This document shows positions 8,698 through 15,661 of a stretch of DNA of 64,000 nucleotides, piece after piece (the stretch's first letter is position 1; each line of letters begins with the position of its first letter). Source of the DNA: Alphaproteobacteria bacterium. GTDB taxonomy: Bacteria > Pseudomonadota > Alphaproteobacteria > Elsterales > Elsteraceae. The notes under the pieces are model-generated. The model ran no database searches. It was not told where the DNA came from and saw nothing but the letters and a program-made list of their open reading frames with translations. The stretch is taken from contig RDXE01000025.1 in assembly GCA_004292755.1 (NCBI GenBank), positions 186,001-250,000 of the forward strand, written 5' to 3'. The position numbers and the translations under genes were made by a program.

Positions 8698-10740
8698 TCA
8701 GCGATCCTGAAACTCGTCCTGCCCGGAATCGCGTTCGCGCAGGTAGTCCTCTGTGGTGCGGGCGCGGGGGCGGGGGGTGGCGGCGTAGGGGTCCAGGCCC
8801 TCGTTGATGGTGGCTTCGGCCCGGCAGCTTTCGCACATCTGCAAGAGGGTGAGCCGGTTCTGGTTGGCGCCGGAGAACATCCAATGGCCCATGCCAGACA
8901 GTTTCTCGGTCACTTTGGCGATTTGGGCGCGGGTGCCGAAGGGCTTGGCGCAGCGGATGCAGCAGAACGGCTCTTCCTGCTTCACCACGCGCGCGCCTGA
9001 CGACCAAGCAGCCAAATCGATCTGCGGGGCGATCTCGATCACGCCTTCTGGGCAGGTGGCGGCGCACAGGCCACACTGCACACACAGGCTTTCGGTGAAG
9101 CGTAAGGTTGGAGTGTCGGGATCATCGCCCAGCGCATCGGCTGGGCAGGCGGAGACGCAGGCAAGGCAAAGGGTGCAGCCCTCGGTGTTCACCACCACAG
9201 TGCCGAAGGGCGCTCCAGCGGGCAGCGCCAGACGCTCCACTGGTGCGGGGGCCACGCGCGCCAACTCTTTCACAGCGGTTTGCAGCACCTCCCGCTTGCC
9301 GCCGATCGGCAGGAAGGTCGCCGGCGCTGCGGCTGGGTGGCTGCGCGGCAGGATGCGCAACTGGCGCACCAACTCATCGGGATCGTCGGTCTCCACCAGG
9401 GTGACGCCATCGGCCCCATAGCCGTAACCGTCAAGCAGCGCGCGGGTCAGGTCGAGGGTGCGCAGCAGGCCTGCCGGATCATGCTTCGGCTTTGCCCGGC
9501 CAAGCAGGCGCACGGCAACCGCCCCCCAGGCAAACGCCGCCGCCATCACCTCTGGCCCCACCTGGGTGATCTCGTTGACACGCAAGGGCAACACAGTCGC
9601 GGGCAGGCCGTCGCCGAAGCGGGCAGCGGCATCAATCAATGCCTCGCCATGCTCCCCATCATGGATCAGCACCTGCGGCGCCAATCCACCGGCTGAGCGA
9701 TAGGTGGTGAGCAGCGTGCGCAGCCGCCGCATCAGGGCATCGGCCGTCGGCAGGGCATAGCTGGCAGCCCCGGTTGGGCAGGCCGCCGCGCATTGCCCGC
9801 AGCCAGCGCAGATCGCGGGATCAATGGCGACATGGTTGCCATCGGGCTGGATGGCACCGGCCGGGCAGAGGTCCAAGCAGCGGGTGCAGCCGGTCTTCTT
9901 GGACCGGGAATGGGCGCACAGGCTGTCGGTGAAATCGATGTAGCGCGGCTTGTCGAAGGTGCCGACAAGGTCGGCCGCGCGGGTGATCAGCGCCTCCACT
10001 TGGGCTGGCACGCGCGGATCGGCGCGCAGATAGCCAGCCCGCAGATCATCCCCCGGAAACAGCGACGGATCCCCGGTCAGATCCAGCAGGATGTCGCAAT
10101 GGGAGGTGGCACCATCGCGCGGCTCGCCAAAGCGCAAAGACGCCCGCGAACTGGGGCTAGGCTGCGCCAATTGATCGACGCTCAACTCAAACGCGCCGAG
10201 GTGCCCGCGCGCGGTGCGGATCGTGCCCTTCAGCACTGGAAAGCCCGTGACCCGTGGCGGTGCCACCTCGCCCGGTGCGTGCAGCAACACGGTGATGTCC
10301 AGCCGATCCGCCAGACGTGCAGCCACCTGCAGCGCCACCTCGTCGCGACCGTAGATCAGCGTGACGCCCTTGCTTTCCAGCGCCAGGAGGGTGAGTGCGG
10401 GCATCGGCTCGGCGGCTGCCGCAAACAGCGCTGCCATCTTCGGTGCGGCGCGCTCGGCCTCCACCGACCAGCCTGCCGTCTCGCGCACATTGACGAAGCG
10501 CGCGCGGTCAGCGAGGCCCAGGTCTTCGGCTGTTTCCTCAAACAGCGGCTGTTCCTGGGTGCAGCCGACGATGACATCGGGGGAGGCGGCGAGAATCGCT
10601 TTGAAGCGATCCAACTCCCGGCGGCACAGCTGCTCGGCCGGTTGGACCTGGCGACCGCAGGCTTTGGCAACCGTGGCCGGGTCGATCGGCATGGTTGCTT
10701 CGCACGAACACAGAATTATGGTCGACGCCTGATCCGCCAC
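8698..10740 (-). CDS. Multi-cluster 4Fe-4S protein of the formate dehydrogenase locus
   Basis: 680 residues from GTG 10740, chosen because GGGAGGG lies about 8 bp upstream. Two ferredoxin-like modules are visible. The first has CxxCxxxC at residues 285-292 and CxxCxxCxxxC at 311-321; the second has such motifs at 522-532 and 553-563. Extra Cys pairs near 593-597 (CCxxC) and 636-639 (CxxC) near the C-terminus resemble a metal-binding ribbon, and the N-terminus has C-S-C at 11-13. Residues 110-260 and 345-480 are Cys-poor alpha/beta regions. Proteins of this length occur with alphaproteobacterial Tat-exported formate dehydrogenases. It has no signal peptide, so a cytoplasmic electron-transfer or maturation role is inferred. 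Confidence 0.8.
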   Translation of the reverse strand: MADQASTIILCSCEATMPIDPATVAKACGRQVQPAEQLCRRELDRFKAILAASPDVIVGCTQEQPLFEETAEDLGLADRARFVNVRETAGWSVEAERAAPKMAALFAAAAEPMPALTLLALESKGVTLIYGRDEVALQVAARLADRLDITVLLHAPGEVAPPRVTGFPVLKGTIRTARGHLGAFELSVDQLAQPSPSSRASLRFGEPRDGATSHCDILLDLTGDPSLFPGDDLRAGYLRADPRVPAQVEALITRAADLVGTFDKPRYIDFTDSLCAHSRSKKTGCTRCLDLCPAGAIQPDGNHVAIDPAICAGCGQCAAACPTGAASYALPTADALMRRLRTLLTTYRSAGGLAPQVLIHDGEHGEALIDAAARFGDGLPATVLPLRVNEITQVGPEVMAAAFAWGAVAVRLLGRAKPKHDPAGLLRTLDLTRALLDGYGYGADGVTLVETDDPDELVRQLRILPRSHPAAAPATFLPIGGKREVLQTAVKELARVAPAPVERLALPAGAPFGTVVVNTEGCTLCLACVSACPADALGDDPDTPTLRFTESLCVQCGLCAATCPEGVIEIAPQIDLAAWSSGARVVKQEEPFCCIRCAKPFGTRAQIAKVTEKLSGMGHWMFSGANQNRLTLLQMCESCRAEATINEGLDPYAATPRPRARTTEDYLRERDSGQDEFQDR

Positions 10741-10855
10741 AGCACACCCTCCCGCCGCAGTCCGCCTCAGAGTCCCTAAGGCGTCCACGGTTGTCGTTGA
10801 ACGGCGATGCTATAAACATGACGCCCGAAGCGCTACCGGACACGGAACAGGGACA
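10741..10855. promoter_or_regulatory. Divergent promoter region of the fdh accessory genes
   Basis: This 115-bp gap separates the minus-strand Fe-S gene from the plus-strand accessory operon, so promoters for both must lie here or inside the genes. On the plus strand TATAAA at 10811-10816 could be a -10 box, with no matching -35 at normal spacing. On the minus strand only the Shine-Dalgarno of the Fe-S gene is clear. Confidence 0.35.
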
Positions 10856-11620
10856 ATGTCGATACGTTTGCCGGGCCGCGACCGCGCCCCCCTTGACCTT
10901 CCACCGGTGTTCACCCTGGTGCGGGTGGCTGAGGATGTCCGCGCCCACGACCACGCGATCGCCATTGCCGCCGAGGCAGGTGCAGCCACGCTGGTGTGGA
11001 CAGACCGCAATGATGTGGCTGAGTTCGCCGTGATTCTAGAACCAGCCGAGCCTTTGACCCGCGCGCGCGCCAGTTTCTTTATCGGCATGGCGGCGTTGTT
11101 GGATACGCTGGCCATGCGCGCACCACCGGAAAAGCCACTGACGGTCGACTGGCCGGGAGCGGTGCTGATGGATGGTGGCTTGCTCGGCGGCGGTCGCCTC
11201 GCTTGGCCAGACGATGCTGTGGAGGATGAGCCACCCGCCTGGGTGATATTCTCCGCCATGGTTCGGGTCGCCCTGCTGGACGTGGCGGAGCCAGGCCTCG
11301 CGCCTGCGGCCACCGGCATGGTGGAGGAAGGTTTTGACGAGGTGGACGTGGGCGATCTGCTCGCCGCCTTCGCTCGACACTTGATGGTGCATGTCGACAG
11401 TTGGCAGGAACGCGGGCTGAAAGGTGTGGTCTCAGAGTATTTGGGCTACCTTGCCACTGGGCGGGAGCGCGACCGGCGCGGCATCGATGTCAGCGGCGAT
11501 TTGGTGTTCGAGGGGGTGATGGGCAAAATTGGTGACCGCATTCCCTTGCTGCCCGCGCTGACCGAAGCCGCGTGGCTGGACCGCAGCAGCGGCGCCCCCA
11601 GGTTGGGGGGTGGTCTGTGA
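10856..11620 (+). CDS. Biotin/lipoate-ligase-fold protein (DUF4444 type), probably non-catalytic
   Basis: 254 residues. The middle region T-V-D-W-P-G-A-V-L-M-D-G-G-L-L-G-G resembles the K-W-P-N-D ... G-R-K-x-x-G core of biotin protein ligases, and a C-terminal DUF4444-like segment follows (from about residue 185). By eye, the ATP/biotin loop GRGRRG is absent and the catalytic Lys position holds Leu, so classical ligase activity is unlikely. The gene opens a five-gene run linked by 4-bp overlaps or short gaps, all typical of Tat-dependent formate dehydrogenase loci. I infer an accessory binding role in enzyme maturation. Confidence 0.72.
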   Translation: MSIRLPGRDRAPLDLPPVFTLVRVAEDVRAHDHAIAIAAEAGAATLVWTDRNDVAEFAVILEPAEPLTRARASFFIGMAALLDTLAMRAPPEKPLTVDWPGAVLMDGGLLGGGRLAWPDDAVEDEPPAWVIFSAMVRVALLDVAEPGLAPAATGMVEEGFDEVDVGDLLAAFARHLMVHVDSWQERGLKGVVSEYLGYLATGRERDRRGIDVSGDLVFEGVMGKIGDRIPLLPALTEAAWLDRSSGAPRLGGGL

Positions 11621-12171
11621 AGGCGTTGAAAACCATCCGCCTTGATGCCTCGGACGCGCTGGTGTTCGACCCGCCAGCTGAGCCGGGTGAATGGGCCGTC
11701 ACGGGGTCCTTCCTGTTTTGGGATCAAGACCCTCAAGCCCTGTCTGGCAAGGCGCGAGTGGCGTTTCGCTCCGGGCTGCTGGGGATCGACAGCTTTGGCT
11801 GGTCCACTCTGGTTGCCGTTGCCGAGGTGACTGAGGTGGAGCGCGCAACCGCCCGCAGCCAGCTGGCGCAGCAGATCTTCACCCGCCTGGGTGCGCCCAG
11901 CCTCAGCGCTGCCGAAGCCGCTGCGGAGGAGGAGTTGGGATATGCCGAAAGCCTAGCCAATCATCCCCCCAACACGCTGATCGCAATCCACCGCACCCTC
12001 GACGACCAGGGTCAAATTGTGGAGCAGTTCCGCACCTTGGCCCCCCGCGCGCCGGAGCAGCGGGAGGGAGCGTTGCGCTATGGTCCGGCCTTCACCCTGG
12101 TCGCCACCGACGAGGAGGCGCCAGAGGAAAGCGTGGACCTTGTATCCGTCATGAAAGGACGTCACCCGTGA
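11617..12171 (+). CDS. DUF6505 family protein of the fdh locus
   Basis: 184 residues from GTG 11617, which overlaps the preceding stop (GTGA). It is a small soluble protein with an N-terminal beta-rich half (I-R-L-D-A-S-D-A-L-V-F, W-A-V-T-G-S-F-L-F-W) and an acidic C-terminal tail. The position, between the ligase-fold gene and the DUF6352 gene, matches the usual DUF6505-DUF6352 order next to formate dehydrogenase genes; that order, more than any single motif, supports the call. Biochemical function is unknown. Its stop overlaps the GTG of the next gene. Confidence 0.65.
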   Translation: MKALKTIRLDASDALVFDPPAEPGEWAVTGSFLFWDQDPQALSGKARVAFRSGLLGIDSFGWSTLVAVAEVTEVERATARSQLAQQIFTRLGAPSLSAAEAAAEEELGYAESLANHPPNTLIAIHRTLDDQGQIVEQFRTLAPRAPEQREGALRYGPAFTLVATDEEAPEESVDLVSVMKGRHP

Positions 12172-13169
12172 CCGAATTTTGGGTCGCCTCCGGCCACCAC
12201 TTGACCCGCCGCACCGATGGCGGCGGCTTGGCGGTGACCGACGAGTTGTTGCTGGCCTATCTCGCCCGGCCGGAGGTGATGCCACCGGAGGAGGCGTGTG
12301 AGGCCGAGCGCGCCCTCCACCGCGCCTTGATGGCGGAGCCACGGCGCAGCGTCGGGGGGCAAGAGGTGGCAGCCATCGCCGATGCTGACGCGCGCGAGAA
12401 CTGGGACCTGCTGCTGGCCTTCCGCGACCATCTGATCGCCCAGCCAACACTGGAAGCTGCCTATCTGAGCCTGATCCGGCGCGGAGTTGGCCGCACGCCG
12501 CCGATGTTCCTCAACCACTTGGTCCAGTTGATCTTGCGCAACGCGCTGGATGGCTGCCGCGATCCCTACACCTTGCGCGCCGCCGAACTAATGTTCCGCA
12601 CCCAGCGGGTAAGCTTCCAGGACGGCGCGGTGTTTCTGGCCGATCAGGAAATCGTCGAAGCCCACGAAGCCGAACGCAAGGCGATGCCGTTGCTGAAAAT
12701 GTTCGGCGAGGCAGCGATCGATGAGCTGGATGTGCTGGCCGATGACACCGCCTTCACCTATTGGAGCCGGTCGGACGCCCACACCATGGTGCTCAATCTC
12801 GGCTCCAACCCCAACAGCCGCGAGGGGCTGGCGCGCGCAATTGAAGCCTGGGTCCGCCATATGCTGGGCATCGCTGTCGAAGTCACTCCGCTGGCTGAAA
12901 TCCGGGATGCCGATTGGCGCTGGTACGTCGGTCTCGATGCCGATGCGACCCGCATTGCCAACACACTGTGGACCGGCAAGCGCCTGACCGACGAGGATGT
13001 TCTGCAGGTGCTGGCGCTGTTCCGCCTGACGCTCCCCGCAGAGGTGCCTGTGGTGGCGCAGGCCAAAGGGCACCCCATCTATTTGATGTTGGCGATGACG
13101 CCAGATCGGCTGGTGCGTCTGAAGCCGCAAAACCTGCTGACGGGCTTGCCGATTCTGGACCCGAGCTAA
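12168..13169 (+). CDS. DUF6352 family protein of the fdh locus
   Basis: 333 residues from GTG 12168, preceded by AAAGGACG and overlapping the upstream stop by four bases. It begins T-E-F-W-V-A-S-G-H-H-L and contains F-L-N-H-L-V-Q-L-I-L-R-N-A-L-D-G-C and a region Y-W-S-R-S-D-A-H-T-M-V, which I recognise as features of the DUF6352 protein found with alpha- and betaproteobacterial formate dehydrogenase genes. It is mostly alpha-helical and soluble. Function is unknown; an assembly role is inferred from context. Confidence 0.7.
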   Translation: MTEFWVASGHHLTRRTDGGGLAVTDELLLAYLARPEVMPPEEACEAERALHRALMAEPRRSVGGQEVAAIADADARENWDLLLAFRDHLIAQPTLEAAYLSLIRRGVGRTPPMFLNHLVQLILRNALDGCRDPYTLRAAELMFRTQRVSFQDGAVFLADQEIVEAHEAERKAMPLLKMFGEAAIDELDVLADDTAFTYWSRSDAHTMVLNLGSNPNSREGLARAIEAWVRHMLGIAVEVTPLAEIRDADWRWYVGLDADATRIANTLWTGKRLTDEDVLQVLALFRLTLPAEVPVVAQAKGHPIYLMLAMTPDRLVRLKPQNLLTGLPILDPS

Positions 13170-13197
13170 CCAGCCCCGTTCTGACAGGGAGTCCCCA

Positions 13198-13692
13198 ATG
13201 CCCGTCTCAACCTTTCCCATCGGAGTGGTGATCGCCAAACGACCGCTGAAAAGCCTGTGGGCTGATCATGAATGGCTGGCCGTCGCTGTGCTGCCAGAGG
13301 TGCCACCCGTCGAACCATGGACCCGGCTGCCATCCACCACGGCGGAGGAGTTGTATTTCGGCGGCGCCCTGGTGCTGGAGGCGCACACCGGCGACACGGC
13401 GTTCTACCGCGACAACCTTGCTGGAACGCCAACGGTTTGGGTGTCCGTGCGGCCGAATGAGGATTTGCGGGTCGATCTGGTGGCCGCAACAGTGGACCCC
13501 TACGAAGGCGAATCGCTGGCAGACAATCTCTCCGATCGGTTGGAGGCCCTGCCGATGCCCGATGCCGTGCGCGACTGGCTGGCGGCATTCGTCGCCACCC
13601 ACCATGTCGAGCGGCCCTTCTTCAAGCGTCAGCGCCAACGCCAGGACCCAGAATCCCTGGGCCGCCGCGGGCGAGTCGAGCCCACAGAATGA
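13198..13692 (+). CDS. DUF3305 family protein
   Basis: 164 residues. The N-terminal P-I-G-V-V-I-A-K-R-P-L-K-S-L-W-x-D-H-E-W motif is typical of DUF3305, as are the acidic F-G-G-A-L-V-L-E-A-H and N-x-x-S-x-x-P-x-V-W-V-S-V-R stretches. AGGGAG precedes the ATG. The stop overlaps the start of the DUF3306 gene (ATGA), the regular pairing in formate dehydrogenase loci. It lacks an export signal. Role in maturation of the molybdoenzyme is inferred from conserved neighbourhood only. Confidence 0.82.
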   Translation: MPVSTFPIGVVIAKRPLKSLWADHEWLAVAVLPEVPPVEPWTRLPSTTAEELYFGGALVLEAHTGDTAFYRDNLAGTPTVWVSVRPNEDLRVDLVAATVDPYEGESLADNLSDRLEALPMPDAVRDWLAAFVATHHVERPFFKRQRQRQDPESLGRRGRVEPTE

Positions 13693-14501
13693 GTGACGAA
13701 GGCTTCCTGGGCCGCTGGGCACGCCTGAAGCAGCAGCAGAAGCGCGATCCCGCCCCTACTCCCACGCCACCTGCGCCCAGCGCACCGGGGGAGGTGTCAC
13801 CCGCCACCGAGGCCCCGCTGCCCGCCCGCGGCAGCGCCCCACGGTCAGCCGTGGAGGAGGAACTTGCCAAACGCATCGCCAAGCTGCCGCGCATCGAAGA
13901 CTTGACCGTGGTCAGTGACTTCCGGGTGTTCATGCAGGATTGGGTACCAGCACCGTTGCGCACGGCCGCCCTTGCCAAGCTGTGGCGCCTGGATCCCGCC
14001 ATTCGCACCTTTGAGGGGCCCGCGCGCGACTATGGGTTTGACTATGTCACCCCCGGTGCTGCCCCCGGCTATGGTCCTCTGGGTCCTCTGGATGATGTAC
14101 GCGGCCAGCTGGCCCGGCTGTTCCAGGCCCCTGCCGAAGACGCTGCCCAAGCTGCCCTGCCGCCGGAGCCCGCAGTTCGCCGCACAGACGAGCCTGCCGA
14201 TCCCGCCGCCGCCAACACGCCAACGGTCGCCACGGCGCCAACTGGGCCCGCCACCGTCGACAGCCCGCCCCCTGGGGAAAACGCAGATACTTCTACCACG
14301 TCGTCTGCGTCCCCCTTGGCCAATTCCCCTCCAGAAGTCAGCACCATATCAGGCATTCCAATGCCACCGGTTGCATATTCACCAGAGTATCCTCAAGCAC
14401 AGTCTTCTGTTGCGCTGCAGCAAAAGCGGGATACTGCAACAGTCTCCGTCACCAGTGAGGCAAGACGCGGGCGTCGTCACGGGGGAGCAATCCCGTCATA
14501 A
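13689..14501 (+). CDS. DUF3306 family protein with long Pro/Thr-rich tail
   Basis: 270 residues. The first 140 or so are the DUF3306 part: F-L-G-R-W-A-R-L-K-Q near the start and F-M-Q-D-W-V-P-A-P-L-R ... A-L-A-K-L-W-R-L-D-P in the middle. The remaining 130 residues are low-complexity Pro, Thr, Ser and Ala. The last 230 bases of the gene are noticeably less GC-rich than the surroundings. It is the last gene of the accessory run; the next gene has its own promoter region. Function unknown, linked to formate dehydrogenase by neighbourhood. Confidence 0.8.
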   Translation: MSDEGFLGRWARLKQQQKRDPAPTPTPPAPSAPGEVSPATEAPLPARGSAPRSAVEEELAKRIAKLPRIEDLTVVSDFRVFMQDWVPAPLRTAALAKLWRLDPAIRTFEGPARDYGFDYVTPGAAPGYGPLGPLDDVRGQLARLFQAPAEDAAQAALPPEPAVRRTDEPADPAAANTPTVATAPTGPATVDSPPPGENADTSTTSSASPLANSPPEVSTISGIPMPPVAYSPEYPQAQSSVALQQKRDTATVSVTSEARRGRRHGGAIPS

Positions 14502-14520
14502 TATTGAGGGCTTAAGTATC

Positions 14521-14554
14521 TTGCATCGCTTGGTCATAGGGTCCTACTATGACC
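14521..14554 (+). promoter_or_regulatory. Putative promoter with overlapping palindromic operator before the HTH-TorD gene
   Basis: TTGCAT (14521-14526) and TACTAT (14545-14550) are separated by 18 bp and could serve as -35 and -10 boxes. The -35 match is weak, the -10 match fair. The inverted repeat GGTCATAG-N7-CTATGACC (14532-14554, both arms perfect) covers the spacer and the -10 box, as expected of a repressor site. The next gene encodes a protein with an N-terminal HTH domain, so autorepression is the simplest reading (inference). Confidence 0.5.
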
Positions 14555-14615
14555 CTTGCGGTTGGGCGCGTCCTGCGCCACCGGAGCAGTTGCGACTAAT
14601 TCGCAAGAGTTCGAG

Positions 14616-15416
14616 ATGGCGCGAGAAACTGGGTTGGAGCAAGCAATTGAAGCGGCAGGCGGCGTCGGTGCGCTCGCCCGTGCGCTCGGCATGGCTCAAC
14701 CCTCGGTCTCGACCTGGCGGCGGGTGCCCGCGGAACGGGTGTTGGCGGTGGAGGCCGTGACTGGGGTGTCGCGCACAATTCTGCGCCCCGACCTGTACCC
14801 GTCGCGTGATCAAGACCCAGCGCTGGACGACGAACACGAGGCGTTGGACGAAATCGACGCCGCCCGCGCGCAGGAATATCAACTGCTCGCTCTGTTGTTG
14901 ATGAAGGCCCCAACAGCAGAGGTGCTGAGCGCCATCGCTGGCTTGAAGGGCGACAGCTCGCCCCTTGGAATGGCGCACATTGCGCTGGCCGAAGCCGCCC
15001 GCGCCGCCACGGTGGACGCGGTGCAGCGGGAGCATTTTTCCTTGTTCATCGGCGTGGGCCGGGGCGAGTTGATGCCCTACGCCTCCTTCTACCTCACGGG
15101 CTTCTTGCACGAACGGCCACTGGCCCGGGTGCGGGAGGACTTGGCAGCGCTGGGGATTGAGCGCGAAGCGGGCATTCCCGAACCAGAAGATCACCTGGGA
15201 TTGCTGTGCGACACCATGGCCGGACTGATCTCTGGTCAGTTCGGTGCCGAGCCAGCGCACGCCCAACGCATCTTCGAACGCCATCTGAAACCCTGGGCCG
15301 CCCGCTGCTTTGCAGATTTGGAGCAGGCGGAAAGTGCCCAGTTTTACCGCGCGGTCGGCACTGTCGGCCGTTTGTTCATCGACATCGAAACCGAAGCCTA
15401 CACGCTGGATGCGTGA
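14616..15416 (+). CDS. HTH (YdaS/Cro-like) - TorD chaperone fusion
   Basis: 266 residues from ATG 14616; an upstream in-frame TTG gives no family-like extension. Residues 5-60 form a YdaS/Cro-type HTH: L-E-Q-A-I-E-A-A-G-G-V-G-A-L-A-R-A-L-G, then a recognition helix Q-P-S-V-S-T-W-R-R, then R-P-D-L-Y-P. Residues 85-266 are a TorD/DmsD chaperone: R-E-H-F-S-L-F-I-G-V-G-R-G-E-L-M-P-Y-x-S-F-Y-L (140-160) and the E-P-E-D-H-L-G-L-L motif (189-197). TorD proteins bind the Tat signal peptide and apo-form of molybdoenzymes. The gene directly precedes the Tat peptide and fdhA genes. A dual role, chaperone and regulator, is inferred. Confidence 0.82.
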   Translation: MARETGLEQAIEAAGGVGALARALGMAQPSVSTWRRVPAERVLAVEAVTGVSRTILRPDLYPSRDQDPALDDEHEALDEIDAARAQEYQLLALLLMKAPTAEVLSAIAGLKGDSSPLGMAHIALAEAARAATVDAVQREHFSLFIGVGRGELMPYASFYLTGFLHERPLARVREDLAALGIEREAGIPEPEDHLGLLCDTMAGLISGQFGAEPAHAQRIFERHLKPWAARCFADLEQAESAQFYRAVGTVGRLFIDIETEAYTLDA

Positions 15417-15444
15417 CGGCCAGGCAACCGCAGGGAGGATCGCC

Positions 15445-15645
15445 ATGAAATCGCCTGACGATACCAAAGCTGAACGGCGCACCGTTCTGAAAGGCATGGG
15501 CGTTGCCACGGCGGCTGCGGCAGTGGCCGTGGCAGCACCTGGTATCCCCGAGGCCGTCGCGCGTGAATCCCGCGCCGATCAGGTCAAGGCGCGCTATCAG
15601 GAAACCGACCATGTGAAGGCCTTCTACCGCACCAACCGGTACTAG
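15445..15645 (+). CDS. Small formate dehydrogenase region Tat-target protein
   Basis: 66 residues, starting at ATG 15445 after AGGGAGG. The N-terminal half is a Tat-like signal: E-R-R-T-V-L-K-G followed by an Ala/Val-rich core. A short mature part ends in Y-R-T-N-R-Y. This fits the small 'formate dehydrogenase region TAT target' family (TIGR02811) that lies just before fdhA in many proteobacteria. It is 16 bp upstream of fdhA. Its role, perhaps an accessory or membrane-retention peptide of the enzyme complex, is not established. Confidence 0.85.
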   Translation: MKSPDDTKAERRTVLKGMGVATAAAAVAVAAPGIPEAVARESRADQVKARYQETDHVKAFYRTNRY

Positions 15646-15661
15646 GACCCAGGGGGGAAGC

